Positions 16,429 through 24,328 of a stretch of DNA of 64,000 bases are shown one piece after another. The stretch is from contig JBKCNS010000005.1 of the NCBI GenBank assembly GCA_046297095.1, forward strand, positions 62,001-126,000, written 5' to 3'. Both the position numbers and the translations under genes were made by a program. Source of the DNA: JBBATK01 sp046297095. Lineage in GTDB: Bacteria; Bacteroidota; Ignavibacteria; Kapaibacteriales; NICIL-2. Each line of letters starts with the position of its first letter. Position 1 is the first letter of the stretch. The notes below the pieces were generated by a model. It did no database searches. It was not told where the DNA came from and was given only the letters and a program-made list of their open reading frames with translations.

Positions 16429-17661
16429 ATGAACAAGGTTGTGGTAAAAAATCCTGTAGTGGAGCTTGACGGCGACGAAATGACGCGTATCATTTGGAAG
16501 TTTATCAAGGACAAACTCATCCTCCCGTATTTGGATGTGGATATTCGATACTTCGATTTGGGGATTGAGCATCGCGACGCAACGGGCGACAAAGTAACCG
16601 TTGAAAGTGCCGAAGCAATCTTGGAACATCACGTGGGAATCAAGTGCGCCACCATTACGCCCGATGAAGCACGCGTGAAGGAGTTTAACCTGAAGCAAAT
16701 GTGGAAGTCGCCCAATGGTACTATCCGAAATATCTTGGATGGTACGGTGTTCCGCGAGCCCATTGTGTGCAGCAATATTCCGCGCTTGGTGCCTAATTGG
16801 ACAGCGCCCATTTGTATAGGTCGTCACGCATTCGGTGATCAATACCGTGCTACCGATTTTGTTACAAAGGGAGCCGGTACGTTGAAGATTACCTACACGC
16901 CGGACGACGGCTCGCCCGCTCAGGAATACGAGGTGTATAAATTCAAAGGCGATGGTGTGGCGCTTGCCATGTATAACACCGACGAGTCCATTCGCGGCTT
17001 TGCTCGCGCATGCTGCAACCAAGCACTGAACAAAGGTTGGGACTTATACCTCAGCACCAAGAACACCATTCTGAAAAAGTACGATGGCCGCTTCAAGGAT
17101 ATTTTCCAGGAAGTGTTCGAAACGGAATTCATCGATCGATTCACCGCCAAAGGCATCACCTACGAGCATCGCTTGATCGACGACATGGTGGCAAGTGCAC
17201 TGAAGTTCAACGGAAACTTTGTGTGGGCATGCAAGAATTACGACGGTGATGTTCAAAGCGATACCGTGGCGCAGGGATTCGGCTCGCTTGGGCTCATGAC
17301 CTCTGTGCTCGTAACGCCCGATGGCTCAACCATGGAAGCAGAGGCAGCTCACGGAACGGTTACACGTCACTATCGCACGCATCAAGAAGGTAAGCCCACA
17401 TCTACCAATCCCATTGCATCCATCTTCGCATGGACACGCGGCCTGGAGTTTCGCGGTAAGCTGGACGGCAACGACGAGCTCATTCGCTTTGCTCATACGT
17501 TGGAGTCCGTGTGCGTAGATACGGTGGAGTCCGGAAAGATGACCAAAGACCTTGCTGTATGCGCCTTCGGAAGCAACGTGGAACACGGCAAACACTATCT
17601 GTACACAGAAGAGTTTCTTGATGTGCTCGATTCCACTCTGCGCAGTCGACTATCTGCTTAA
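16429..17661 (+). CDS. icd: NADP-dependent isocitrate dehydrogenase (eukaryote-like dimeric type)
   Basis: TCA-cycle enzyme making 2-oxoglutarate, CO2 and NADPH. Sequence hallmarks are VELDGDEMTRIIW at the N-terminus, the substrate loop SPNGTIRNILDGTVFREPI, the metal-binding aspartates in LIDDMVASALKF and CKNYDGDVQSD, and the EAAHGTVTRHYR cofactor segment. The 410-aa length and motif spelling match the eukaryotic/type II NADP-IDH group rather than the E. coli Icd type. ATG 16429 gives the conserved N-terminus; the frame upstream overlaps the promoter. Adjacent ctaA is divergent. Confidence 0.95.
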   Translation: MNKVVVKNPVVELDGDEMTRIIWKFIKDKLILPYLDVDIRYFDLGIEHRDATGDKVTVESAEAILEHHVGIKCATITPDEARVKEFNLKQMWKSPNGTIRNILDGTVFREPIVCSNIPRLVPNWTAPICIGRHAFGDQYRATDFVTKGAGTLKITYTPDDGSPAQEYEVYKFKGDGVALAMYNTDESIRGFARACCNQALNKGWDLYLSTKNTILKKYDGRFKDIFQEVFETEFIDRFTAKGITYEHRLIDDMVASALKFNGNFVWACKNYDGDVQSDTVAQGFGSLGLMTSVLVTPDGSTMEAEAAHGTVTRHYRTHQEGKPTSTNPIASIFAWTRGLEFRGKLDGNDELIRFAHTLESVCVDTVESGKMTKDLAVCAFGSNVEHGKHYLYTEEFLDVLDSTLRSRLSA

Positions 17662-17671
17662 AGAGTAATGA

Positions 17672-17690
17672 TCATCACTTCATGTGATGA
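17672..17690. terminator. Hairpin between convergent icd and methyltransferase genes
   Basis: TCATCAC (17672-17678), loop TTCAT, GTGATGA (17684-17690): a perfect 7-bp stem in the 31-bp gap between two convergent stop codons. There is no strong T-run on either side, so it is a possible bidirectional terminator. Confidence 0.45.
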
Positions 17691-17692
17691 CA

Positions 17693-18559
17693 CTATACCC
17701 TCTTGGAATACACGCATACGATGTGCGAGCATTTGTTAATGAGTGAGTTAGCGATTGCGTCAACAACTCGCCATAGAGCATAAGGCAGAAAGCGCAGCAG
17801 CACATAGGTGCGTAAGTGCAGTAGGGCCTTGTTGCCGAAGATCTCGTAGCTCATGGATGTAGATGGCGAAAGCTGTTGCATCGTATGCTCGGTAAACGAG
17901 TGCAGATGCGCGTGCAATGGAGTGACGTTGTTGCAATGAATGCACAGCACAAACTTTCTGCGCTCGTTGTATGGCGTGGAGATTATACACCTTCCACCCG
18001 GCTTCAGCACTCGCAGTAGTTCTTTGAGAAAGGCGGCGGGGTCGGGAACGTGCTCAATTACCTCGGACGATACAACGCAATCGAAGGTGCCATCGGCAAA
18101 GGGCAAGGCGAAGGCATCGGCTACAACGGCGCAGTGATTGTTGTTTGGAATGGCTTGAAGAGCCTTTCGCGGGTTGGTGATTGAAACATCGAGCGAGCAG
18201 ACCAGCGACGACTGTACGCTTAGAGCTCTTGCCACCCAAGCGCGCCCGCACCCTACATCCAGTACTGATGCGGTGTTGGGGGGAACTTGGCGTAAAACGG
18301 TTTGGCGTAAGCGATGCTCGTCGTGGTCGGTAGCGGCATCGCGCTCTTCGAAATAATCGAATGCTTGGGCGTCTGTTGCGTAGTGCTCGCGGTAATGGGT
18401 CGCACCATCTGTATGCGCGAGCATCACGGGAATACCATCCACAATAGCATAGCTCGAGCCATCATCAAAAATCACTGCATCATTACTCCATGATGCCGGC
18501 GATGTTCTTGTTTGCGGATCGACAAGATGACTGCGAAGAAACTCGTGAACGTGTGCCAT
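17693..18559 (-). CDS. Class I SAM-dependent methyltransferase with N-terminal Trm112-like segment
   Basis: 288 aa. The first ~60 residues include SYAIVDGIPVML, typical of the small Trm112-like/zinc-ribbon domain found before some methyltransferases, but here without its cysteines. The Rossmann methyltransferase follows: motif I VLDVGCGRAWVARAL, acidic SLDVS after beta-2, VVADAFALPFADGTFDCVVSSEV, and post-motif IEHVPDPAAFLKELLRVLKPGG. This resembles the UbiE/methyltransferase-11 group. A C-terminal hydrophobic helix may contact the membrane. The substrate is unknown. Confidence 0.85.
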   Translation of the reverse strand: MAHVHEFLRSHLVDPQTRTSPASWSNDAVIFDDGSSYAIVDGIPVMLAHTDGATHYREHYATDAQAFDYFEERDAATDHDEHRLRQTVLRQVPPNTASVLDVGCGRAWVARALSVQSSLVCSLDVSITNPRKALQAIPNNNHCAVVADAFALPFADGTFDCVVSSEVIEHVPDPAAFLKELLRVLKPGGRCIISTPYNERRKFVLCIHCNNVTPLHAHLHSFTEHTMQQLSPSTSMSYEIFGNKALLHLRTYVLLRFLPYALWRVVDAIANSLINKCSHIVCVYSKRV

Positions 18560-18597
18560 AGCGCTTTAGCGTAGATGATTTGAGCGTGTAAATACCA

Positions 18598-19626
18598 TTA
18601 CGGTAAAGGACGGCGAAGAGGATTGTGCAGACGAATATTCTCTGTAGTACATACTGCATGAATGCGCTTCACAAGTTCCTTTCGGACCTCGCCCATGCGC
18701 ACGTATGAATCCACACTGCAAATGGCAACCATCTCGATATATCCGTCTTTCCACTCGCCAATGCGAATCAATGGCACAGGCTCGGCAAGGTATCCGGGAA
18801 TAGGAGCGTTTTCGGCTGTTGCCGAGTCCAGTACGTGCGTTATCAGCAACTCCACTTTGCTCAAATCCTCTTCCACACTTACTTGTACGGCAACTCTTAT
18901 TCTAAAATTTGGTGCGCCGGAAGCATATGCGGAAACAATTGCTTGCGAAAGCTTCGCATTGGGAACAATGAGCAGTGAATCGTCAAGTTTTCTGATGAGT
19001 GTGTTGCGCCAGCCGATATCTGCTACTGCGCCTTCGTTTCCATCGAACATAATCACATCCCCAACGCGAATCTGATTTGCTACCGTGATGTACATGCCGG
19101 CAAAGAGATTTGTGAGCGTCTCTTGAAGCGCAAGAGCCAAGGCCAAACCGCCCACACCAAGAGTGGCAAGCATGGCTGTGAGCTCTACACCAAAGGCGTC
19201 CAGCACTAAAGCGAGCCCAATGATGTATACAGTAATCTGAACCGTCTTCTCCAGAAGCGTTGTGGTGCTTGCACCATTGCCACGCCGTTCGGCTACTCGG
19301 TGAAGAATGCGTTTGGCTGTTCTGGCTACCATAATGGCCGCCACAAGAACACAGCATGCATGGTAAATCATCCCGATCACCGGTTGAACCGCTTCGGGAT
19401 AAACGCTATTCGGAATAAACAAGTCAACACCAATCAGAACACTAATCCAGATTATCGCAGTGCCTGCGTTTCGAGCAATAATATCTCCATCCAGAAATCC
19501 CGCCCGCTGCGCCACTCGCGCAATGATGGATTGCGAGACGAAGCGCAGTATCCATCCACTCGCAATGCTGAGCGCAACTACGAGTATCTGTCTGTTTACC
19601 GGAAAGCCGGAGAGAAAATCATCCAT
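18598..19626 (-). CDS. MscS-family small-conductance mechanosensitive channel
   Basis: 342 aa with about four to five N-terminal membrane helices and an MscS domain. The pore-lining helix is glycine/alanine-rich (LATLGVGGLALALALQETLTNLF). The beta domain follows with IRVGDVIMFDGNEGAVADIGWRNT and the conserved VPNAKLSQAIV. Such channels open on hypo-osmotic shock and release solutes across the inner membrane. It lies 38 bp downstream of the methyltransferase start on the same strand and is divergent from the histidine kinase. Confidence 0.92.
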   Translation of the reverse strand: MDDFLSGFPVNRQILVVALSIASGWILRFVSQSIIARVAQRAGFLDGDIIARNAGTAIIWISVLIGVDLFIPNSVYPEAVQPVIGMIYHACCVLVAAIMVARTAKRILHRVAERRGNGASTTTLLEKTVQITVYIIGLALVLDAFGVELTAMLATLGVGGLALALALQETLTNLFAGMYITVANQIRVGDVIMFDGNEGAVADIGWRNTLIRKLDDSLLIVPNAKLSQAIVSAYASGAPNFRIRVAVQVSVEEDLSKVELLITHVLDSATAENAPIPGYLAEPVPLIRIGEWKDGYIEMVAICSVDSYVRMGEVRKELVKRIHAVCTTENIRLHNPLRRPLP

Positions 19627-19760
19627 GGGTACGGATATAGAATTGTACTCGTCGCAAATTACACCAGGGCGTGTACATCGCTGTGGTGTAGCGGGCTGAA
19701 GTGCATGCTGTATTTTGCGTCACGATACGCCTCAACTCGTCACAAATTCATCAGCAACAT

Positions 19761-20816
19761 ATGGCCACATCAACCATAGAAGAACAAGCGGTACGAGTGC
19801 TTCGTTTTCCGCTGATGGGTCTTGCAAGTGGCCTGGTGGTGATTAGTTTATTGGCCCTTGATTTCCGTATTGATACCATTCATATTGTTATCGCCATTGT
19901 GCTGTTCGCGGTAGCGCTCAGCGCTTCGTATCGCTTGGCCGATTCTCTTGCGCGCCGCTTTGCAGAGCACATTTCCTCGGCATTCGAGTTGCTTCGTCAA
20001 CAATCCGAAGCCACCTTGCAAACCGAGCGTCCATTGGAGTACTCTACGGATGTTACCGAAGCAATGGAACTGTCTGCCGTAACGCGCAGATTGGTGGAAC
20101 GCACGGCGGAAGTTCGGCAGGAAATGAAAAGACTGGAGCAGGTGCGCAGTCAATTCTTGGCGAATGTATCTCACGAGCTTCGCACACCGGTGTTTGCCAT
20201 TCAAGGATATCTTGAGACACTATTGGAAGGTGCGGAGAACGATGATAAAGTTCGCCACACATTTATAGATAAAGCACACGCGAATGCACGCCGATTGAAT
20301 GTGCTCTTGGGCGATCTCATCGACATTTCGCGCATCGAGTCCGGAGAAATGCGCATGAGTTTTCGCTTCTTCAATATTGTGGATGTGGCGCGCGAAGTAT
20401 GCTCGGCTCTCGAGGGTATGAGTACTGCGCAGAGCGTGAAGCTCAGTGTGGATGCGCCGCGAGAGGTACTTCCTGTGCTTGGTGATAAAGAGCGAATCAC
20501 ACAGGTGCTATCAAACTTGGTATCGAATGCTATTCGCTACAACAAGCCGGACGGAAGCGTTGTTGTGCGCTTCGTAAGGGAAGATCAGTACATACGCATC
20601 GAAGTGGAGGATACAGGTATAGGAATTCCCGAAGAGCATTTACCCAGACTCTTCGAGCGTTTCTATCGCATCGATTCCCATCGCTCACGCGCCACCGGCG
20701 GAAGCGGCCTTGGGCTGGCAATTGTGAAGCACATTCTGGAAGCGCACGAGACCGCGCCGGAGATTATCAGCAAAGAGAACGAAGGAACACGCATCGTGTT
20801 TCGTCTGCGGCATTAA
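19761..20816 (+). CDS. Sensor histidine kinase (PhoR-like), orphan
   Basis: 351 aa. Two N-terminal membrane helices (~residues 15-55) with almost no periplasmic loop precede a HAMP-like coiled region with paired glutamates. The catalytic core is complete: H-box FLANVSHELRTP, N-box LVSNAIRYNKPDG, G1 DTGIGIPEEHLPRLFERF and G2 GGSGLGLAIVKHI. No response regulator gene is adjacent, so its partner must be encoded elsewhere. The near absence of an external domain suggests sensing inside the membrane or through a partner. ATG 19761 removes 20 upstream residues that lack coding character. Confidence 0.92.
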   Translation: MATSTIEEQAVRVLRFPLMGLASGLVVISLLALDFRIDTIHIVIAIVLFAVALSASYRLADSLARRFAEHISSAFELLRQQSEATLQTERPLEYSTDVTEAMELSAVTRRLVERTAEVRQEMKRLEQVRSQFLANVSHELRTPVFAIQGYLETLLEGAENDDKVRHTFIDKAHANARRLNVLLGDLIDISRIESGEMRMSFRFFNIVDVAREVCSALEGMSTAQSVKLSVDAPREVLPVLGDKERITQVLSNLVSNAIRYNKPDGSVVVRFVREDQYIRIEVEDTGIGIPEEHLPRLFERFYRIDSHRSRATGGSGLGLAIVKHILEAHETAPEIISKENEGTRIVFRLRH

Positions 20817-20861
20817 GGCTATTACAAGTAGCGATATAGAATCTACAGAAAGGAAAAGCGA

Positions 20862-21644
20862 ATGAACGGCATGATGGATACGAACATACATGGTGCATCG
20901 AATGCACTTCTCAACATGAACGGCACGGATGTACTTGCCATTGGTGCGCATCCCGATGATGTGGAAATAAGTGCCGGCGGTAGTGTGGCCAAGCTGGTGC
21001 GGGAAGGCAAGCGCGTGGTGATCGTAGACTGCACTCGCGGTGAGCAATCCACGCGAGGCACGGTGAGCGAACGTATGGCGGAAGCCTGCGAAGCTGCAGA
21101 GATTCTTGGCGTGCACAAACGCGAAGTGCTCGAGCTGCCCGACGGCTCTGTAGATACTCATCCGGATCATGTGTTGAGTGTGATTAGAATGTTTCGCAAA
21201 TACCGCCCGCGCATAGTACTCATGCCGCCCGCATTCGAGCGTCATCCTGATCACGAAGCAGTGCATCGTTTGTGCCGCAGGGCATACTTTCTGAGCGGTC
21301 TGACGAAAATTGAAACTATGGATGGCGGTGAACCGCAAAAGCCCTTCAGGCCTACCTTTATGTTTTGCTATATCCAGGCCTATCATCACGAGGCGGATTT
21401 TTTTGTGGATGTTTCGGAAACCTATCAAACCAAGCTGGACTCCATTCGTGCATTTCGTTCGCAGGTGCACATTCCCGATGCATCTTCAAGGCCCGAGCCG
21501 CAAACCTTTATCTCGTCGCCGGCGTTTATGGACTTGATAGAAAATCGCTCACGGCTGTTTGGCTCAATGATTGGCTGCATGCACGCTGAGGGGTTTTTGA
21601 AAGTAGAGCCGCTGCGTATAGAGAGCTTCTCGCAATGGTTGTAG
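20862..21644 (+). CDS. bshB1: Bacillithiol biosynthesis deacetylase BshB1-like (PIG-L family)
   Basis: Zinc-dependent LmbE/PIG-L deacetylase. AIGAHPDDVEISAGG carries the AHPDD metal motif, the basic residues of DCTRGEQSTRGT and ERHPDHEAVHRL supply the third ligand His, and QAYHHEADFFVDV is typical of the BshB1 branch. The reaction removes acetate from N-acetylglucosaminyl-malate on the route to bacillithiol. An AAAGGA sits ~7 nt before ATG 20862. The later ATG at residue 19 (MNGTDVLAIGAHPDD) would also fit the family start. BshA and BshC are not in this window. Confidence 0.88.
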   Translation: MNGMMDTNIHGASNALLNMNGTDVLAIGAHPDDVEISAGGSVAKLVREGKRVVIVDCTRGEQSTRGTVSERMAEACEAAEILGVHKREVLELPDGSVDTHPDHVLSVIRMFRKYRPRIVLMPPAFERHPDHEAVHRLCRRAYFLSGLTKIETMDGGEPQKPFRPTFMFCYIQAYHHEADFFVDVSETYQTKLDSIRAFRSQVHIPDASSRPEPQTFISSPAFMDLIENRSRLFGSMIGCMHAEGFLKVEPLRIESFSQWL

Positions 21645-21710
21645 AGCAGAGTATTCGCCCGGTGTCTTTGCCGGGGTTAAGATTCCACCTCATACTATGT
21701 GCCTTCAGTA

Positions 21711-23000
21711 ATGCGCTTTTTTGTAGTCATCCTTTTCTTGGCATTCATCACGAATGCTGCCGCGCGCGAGTTGCAGCCCGAGCTGCAGGTGAGCGTTGTG
21801 TGCTTCAAAGGAAGTGTGGCAGACTCCGAGCGCGTTGATGTTTACACCGCGATGCCATACCAACTGCTCACCTTTGTGCAAACCGGTGCAACGTACACTG
21901 CCGAATACAACCTGCAGTGTGTGGTAAAGTCTTCCGCAGGAGATAAGGTGTATGATGCGCGAACCACGCGGCGCGTGAGCGAAGCTCGATATGATGTGTC
22001 CAGAGGCAGCACCGGGAAGAGCGACATACGGCAAACAGTATGCTCGTTGGAAGCGGGTGTGTATGTGATAGAGATTGTGGTGACCGATGCAATGTCTCGC
22101 CGCGAATATGCCGCCAGCACGCGTGTGCGCGTCCTCTCGTTTCAGCCTAATATTATCTCGATGAGCAGCGTGCTGTTTGCCACGGCAATGGAACAGCGCG
22201 GGGAGCGCTTCGTGATGACGCCGCACGTGAGTGATAATGTGGGTATGCTTGACGATGGCTTCTTCGTATTCTTTGAAACATACAACGAAGAGCCGTTGCA
22301 CGACAGTGTGGATGTAGTGTGCGAGATTCTCGACAGAGGAAAGCGTGTCGGACTTTTGATTCGACGCACGATTGACGTACGCAGACCGCGAGCGCAACAT
22401 TATCTGCGCGTGCAGTTGCCGCCGGGAGTAGCAAACGGATCATATGTGTTACGAACCGTATTGGTAGAAACACGGTGCACGAATGATGCGGATACCACTG
22501 AGTACCTTGCCCGTAGCGAACGGCAGATTGTAGTGCAGCAGGTTCTTAACGGAGTGGTGATTGACGACCTCGACAAAGCAATTCGTCGTATGCGGTACGT
22601 GGCAGCGCAAAGCTCCATCGATAGTATTCGTGCGGGTTCCACGGTAGCTGAAAGAAAAAAACGATTCGAACAGTTTTGGAAGGAACTCGATCCAACACCG
22701 AGCACAATTCGCAACGAAGCATTCGAAGAATATTATGCTCGCGTAGACTACACAGAAAAAAGTTTCCGATCGTACAACGAAGGGTGGCTTACCGATATGG
22801 GTATGGTCTATATTGTTTTGGGTCCGCCTACGAATTCAATGCGAAGAGTAAACAACATTGATGGCAGTGTGGTTGTGGAATGGTTCTATGCACAAACAAA
22901 TCGTCGATTTGTTTTTCTGGACTTCAATGGCTTCGGAGACTTTCGTTTATCAACTGCTACTCCATTCTCCCCTTTGGAAAAGTATAGTTACCGAAACTAA
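21711..23000 (+). CDS. GWxTD-domain exported protein
   Basis: 429 aa. A signal peptide (MRFFVVILFLAFITNAAA) starts at ATG 21711; a GTG four codons upstream is possible. The middle is beta-rich, with repeated strands such as VRVLSFQPN and YLRVQLPPGVANGSYVLR, resembling Ig-like domains. The C-terminal GWxTD domain is recognised by EQFWKELDPTPSTIRNEAFEEYY (given in part), YNEGWLTDMGMVYIVLGPP and the VVEWFYAQTNRRFVFLD end. This family of unknown role is common in the Bacteroidetes/Chlorobi group and its relatives. It is probably periplasmic or outer-membrane-associated. Confidence 0.85.
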   Translation: MRFFVVILFLAFITNAAARELQPELQVSVVCFKGSVADSERVDVYTAMPYQLLTFVQTGATYTAEYNLQCVVKSSAGDKVYDARTTRRVSEARYDVSRGSTGKSDIRQTVCSLEAGVYVIEIVVTDAMSRREYAASTRVRVLSFQPNIISMSSVLFATAMEQRGERFVMTPHVSDNVGMLDDGFFVFFETYNEEPLHDSVDVVCEILDRGKRVGLLIRRTIDVRRPRAQHYLRVQLPPGVANGSYVLRTVLVETRCTNDADTTEYLARSERQIVVQQVLNGVVIDDLDKAIRRMRYVAAQSSIDSIRAGSTVAERKKRFEQFWKELDPTPSTIRNEAFEEYYARVDYTEKSFRSYNEGWLTDMGMVYIVLGPPTNSMRRVNNIDGSVVVEWFYAQTNRRFVFLDFNGFGDFRLSTATPFSPLEKYSYRN

Positions 23001-23004
23001 TCTC

Positions 23005-23150
23005 GTGAGCGTGGGGCATAGGCTGAAAGCCGCATGAGTACACGCTTTCAGGGTAGTCTCACGTCGCGATGGTATCGCAGATACTATGACTCATGTTTCT
23101 GCGAAAGCAGGAAAGTCTTTACTCATGGATTCTCTGCGGCATTGCAGAGC
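23005..23150 (+). ncRNA. Candidate structured RNA with possible pseudoknot
   Basis: Non-coding stretch packed with paired elements. CGTGAG (23005-23010) pairs with CTCACG (23059-23064) around an 8-bp hairpin CTGAAAGC (23024-23031)/GCTTTCAG (23045-23052). GCGAT-GGT-ATCGC lies at 23067-23079. A 7-bp stem with a GAAA tetraloop is at 23097-23114. CTCTGC/GCAGAG is at 23133-23150. The CATGAGT in the loop of the first hairpin (23034-23040) is perfectly complementary to two ACTCATG copies (23090-23096 and 23122-23128), a possible pseudoknot or switch. It matches no RNA family I can name. The strand is unproven; plus is assumed from the flanking genes. Confidence 0.4.
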
Positions 23151-23237
23151 TGAGGTGGAACGCATTGCTGTTCGACGGTAGTGTTTCGGCAACTCCCTAT
23201 CGATTCTTTGTTTACGTTGAAAAATGCTTGCGCAGCA

Positions 23238-23256
23238 TATAATGAAGTGCTATAAT
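23238..23256 (+). promoter_or_regulatory. Paired TATAAT boxes upstream of the histone-like gene
   Basis: TATAAT occurs at 23238-23243 and again at 23251-23256 (the latter reads TATAATTG, one mismatch from TAnnTTTG). TTGAAA at 23217-23222 and TTGCGC at 23228-23233 are possible -35 partners. The ATG follows 46 nt after the second box. Confidence 0.4.
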
Positions 23257-23301
23257 TGCAACGCATTTTGTTTGTATCACTTTTGTTCTAGGAGTGTTGT
23301 T

Positions 23302-23520
23302 ATGGCAGCAGCAAAGAAAGCAGCCAAGAAGGCACCTGCTAAAAAAGCACCTGCAAAGAAGGCAGCTGCAAAGAAGGTAGCCAAGAAGGCACCTGCTAAG
23401 AAAGCACCTGCTAAAAAAGCAGCTGCGAAGAAGGTAGCCAAGAAGGCACCTGCAAAGAAGGCACCTGCTAAGAAGGCGCCTGCTAAGAAGGCACCTGCTA
23501 AAAAAGCAGCGAAGAAATAA
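23302..23520 (+). CDS. Lys/Ala/Pro-rich histone-H1-like DNA-binding protein
   Basis: 72 residues made almost only of Lys, Ala and Pro after the start (MAAAKKAAKKAPAKK), with KKAPA repeats and a repeated 19-residue block (AAKKVAKKAPAKKAPAKKA, twice in tandem). No globular part. This matches histone H1 tails and bacterial H1-like proteins such as chlamydial Hc1/Hc2 and AlgP/PhaF C-termini, which coat DNA by charge. An AGGAG (23290-23294) sits 7 nt before ATG 23302, and a strong terminator follows, so this is a discrete, probably well-expressed monocistronic gene. A frame open upstream to 23224 is rejected because the Cys-rich extension has no Shine-Dalgarno site. Confidence 0.85.
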   Translation: MAAAKKAAKKAPAKKAPAKKAAAKKVAKKAPAKKAPAKKAAAKKVAKKAPAKKAPAKKAPAKKAPAKKAAKK

Positions 23521-23544
23521 GCTTAGGTTTGTTTCTCGAAGTTT

Positions 23545-23581
23545 AAGAGACTCCAACGCTGTTGTGAGTCTCTTTTTTTTT
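23545..23581 (+). terminator. Rho-independent terminator after the histone-like gene
   Basis: AAGAGACTC (23545-23553) pairs with GAGTCTCTT (23566-23574), extended inward by CAAC/GTTG around a GCT loop with one bulged T. The T-tract begins inside the 3' arm and runs to 23581. It begins 25 bp after the stop codon. Confidence 0.85.
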
Positions 23582-23666
23582 GTGGCAATCACTCGTGCGG
23601 CGCAGCGCAAGCACGGAACCCGCGTTGGCGACGAAAGAGAAATCAACACAGTACCTACCTATCATT

Positions 23667-24056
23667 ATGGCTTCACCTGATTCACACGCAAACGCTTCCC
23701 CCGAAGATCCGGAGCGGCTTCCGGCCGTGAGCGACGATGCTTTGCATTTGGCGTTGCAACTTTTTGATGATGAAACCCATATTCAAACACGCGATGATCT
23801 GGAGAACTATGTTCTGGAGAATGTTGTGGCGTTACTGACCAAGAATCCCGAACGCTTGATGAGTATACTCTACCGAATTGATGTGCCCGAACATCGTGTT
23901 CGTCAAGTAATGAGCAACGAACCGGTGGGCGGAATAGCGCGTATGCTTACGGCATTGCTTTTGGAACGCATGGAGCAGAAGCTCGAGACACGTCGCAAAT
24001 ACAAAGAGGAACAAATGCGGAAGCGCAGCGATGGTCGCGAAGAGAGTTACGAATAG
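23667..24056 (+). CDS. Small acidic/helical protein of unknown function
   Basis: 129 aa, not recognised. An acidic Pro/Glu/Ser N-terminus is followed by helices: LALQLFDDETHIQTRDDLE, ENVVALLTKNPERLMSILYR, ARMLTALLLERMEQKLETRRK. The pattern looks like a small all-alpha cytoplasmic protein. A Lys/Glu/Arg C-terminal helix ends in the unit sequence of the tandem array that spans its stop codon. ATG 23667 is preferred over an upstream ATG at 23580 that would overlap the preceding terminator's T-tract. Confidence 0.65.
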   Translation: MASPDSHANASPEDPERLPAVSDDALHLALQLFDDETHIQTRDDLENYVLENVVALLTKNPERLMSILYRIDVPEHRVRQVMSNEPVGGIARMLTALLLERMEQKLETRRKYKEEQMRKRSDGREESYE

Positions 24057-24105
24057 CATCGCGAAGAGAATCACGAAGAGCGTTACATAGAGTGTCACGG
24101 CAGGA
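24034..24105. repeat. 12-bp tandem array spanning a stop codon upstream of thrS
   Basis: Six contiguous 12-bp units: GTCGCGAAGAGA, GTTACGAATAGC (contains the TAG stop at 24054-24056), ATCGCGAAGAGA, ATCACGAAGAGC, GTTACATAGAGT and GTCACGGCAGGA (most diverged). The coding end of the preceding gene is therefore part of the array. Confidence 0.85.
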
Positions 24106-24328
24106 CGGATAGTGAACGCGACAACGACACGCTCTGAAACCCACTTCGTGTGAATGTCCACTCCGCAACTTCCGGCAAGTAGGTGCCGGCGATAGGCTCT
24201 GCCGGCACTGTTGTGGTTCATTGCCGCACAGGCGGCTGTTCCATGGGCATTCCGCGTGCTCTGCGGCGTGCGTTTTATATTGCACACAAAACAGCCACGT
24301 ACATTCCCACTACCACGCGTCCTAACTT

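Noticed and set aside
23005..23150. RNase P, tmRNA or 6S RNA
   Set aside because: GCAGGAAAGTC recalls one RNase P block, but the element is too short and the other conserved RNase P, tmRNA or 6S features are missing.
24057..24328. T-box or autoregulatory operator ahead of thrS
   Set aside because: No T-box sequence, specifier stem or terminator was seen; only the 12-bp array and a TATATTGC box.
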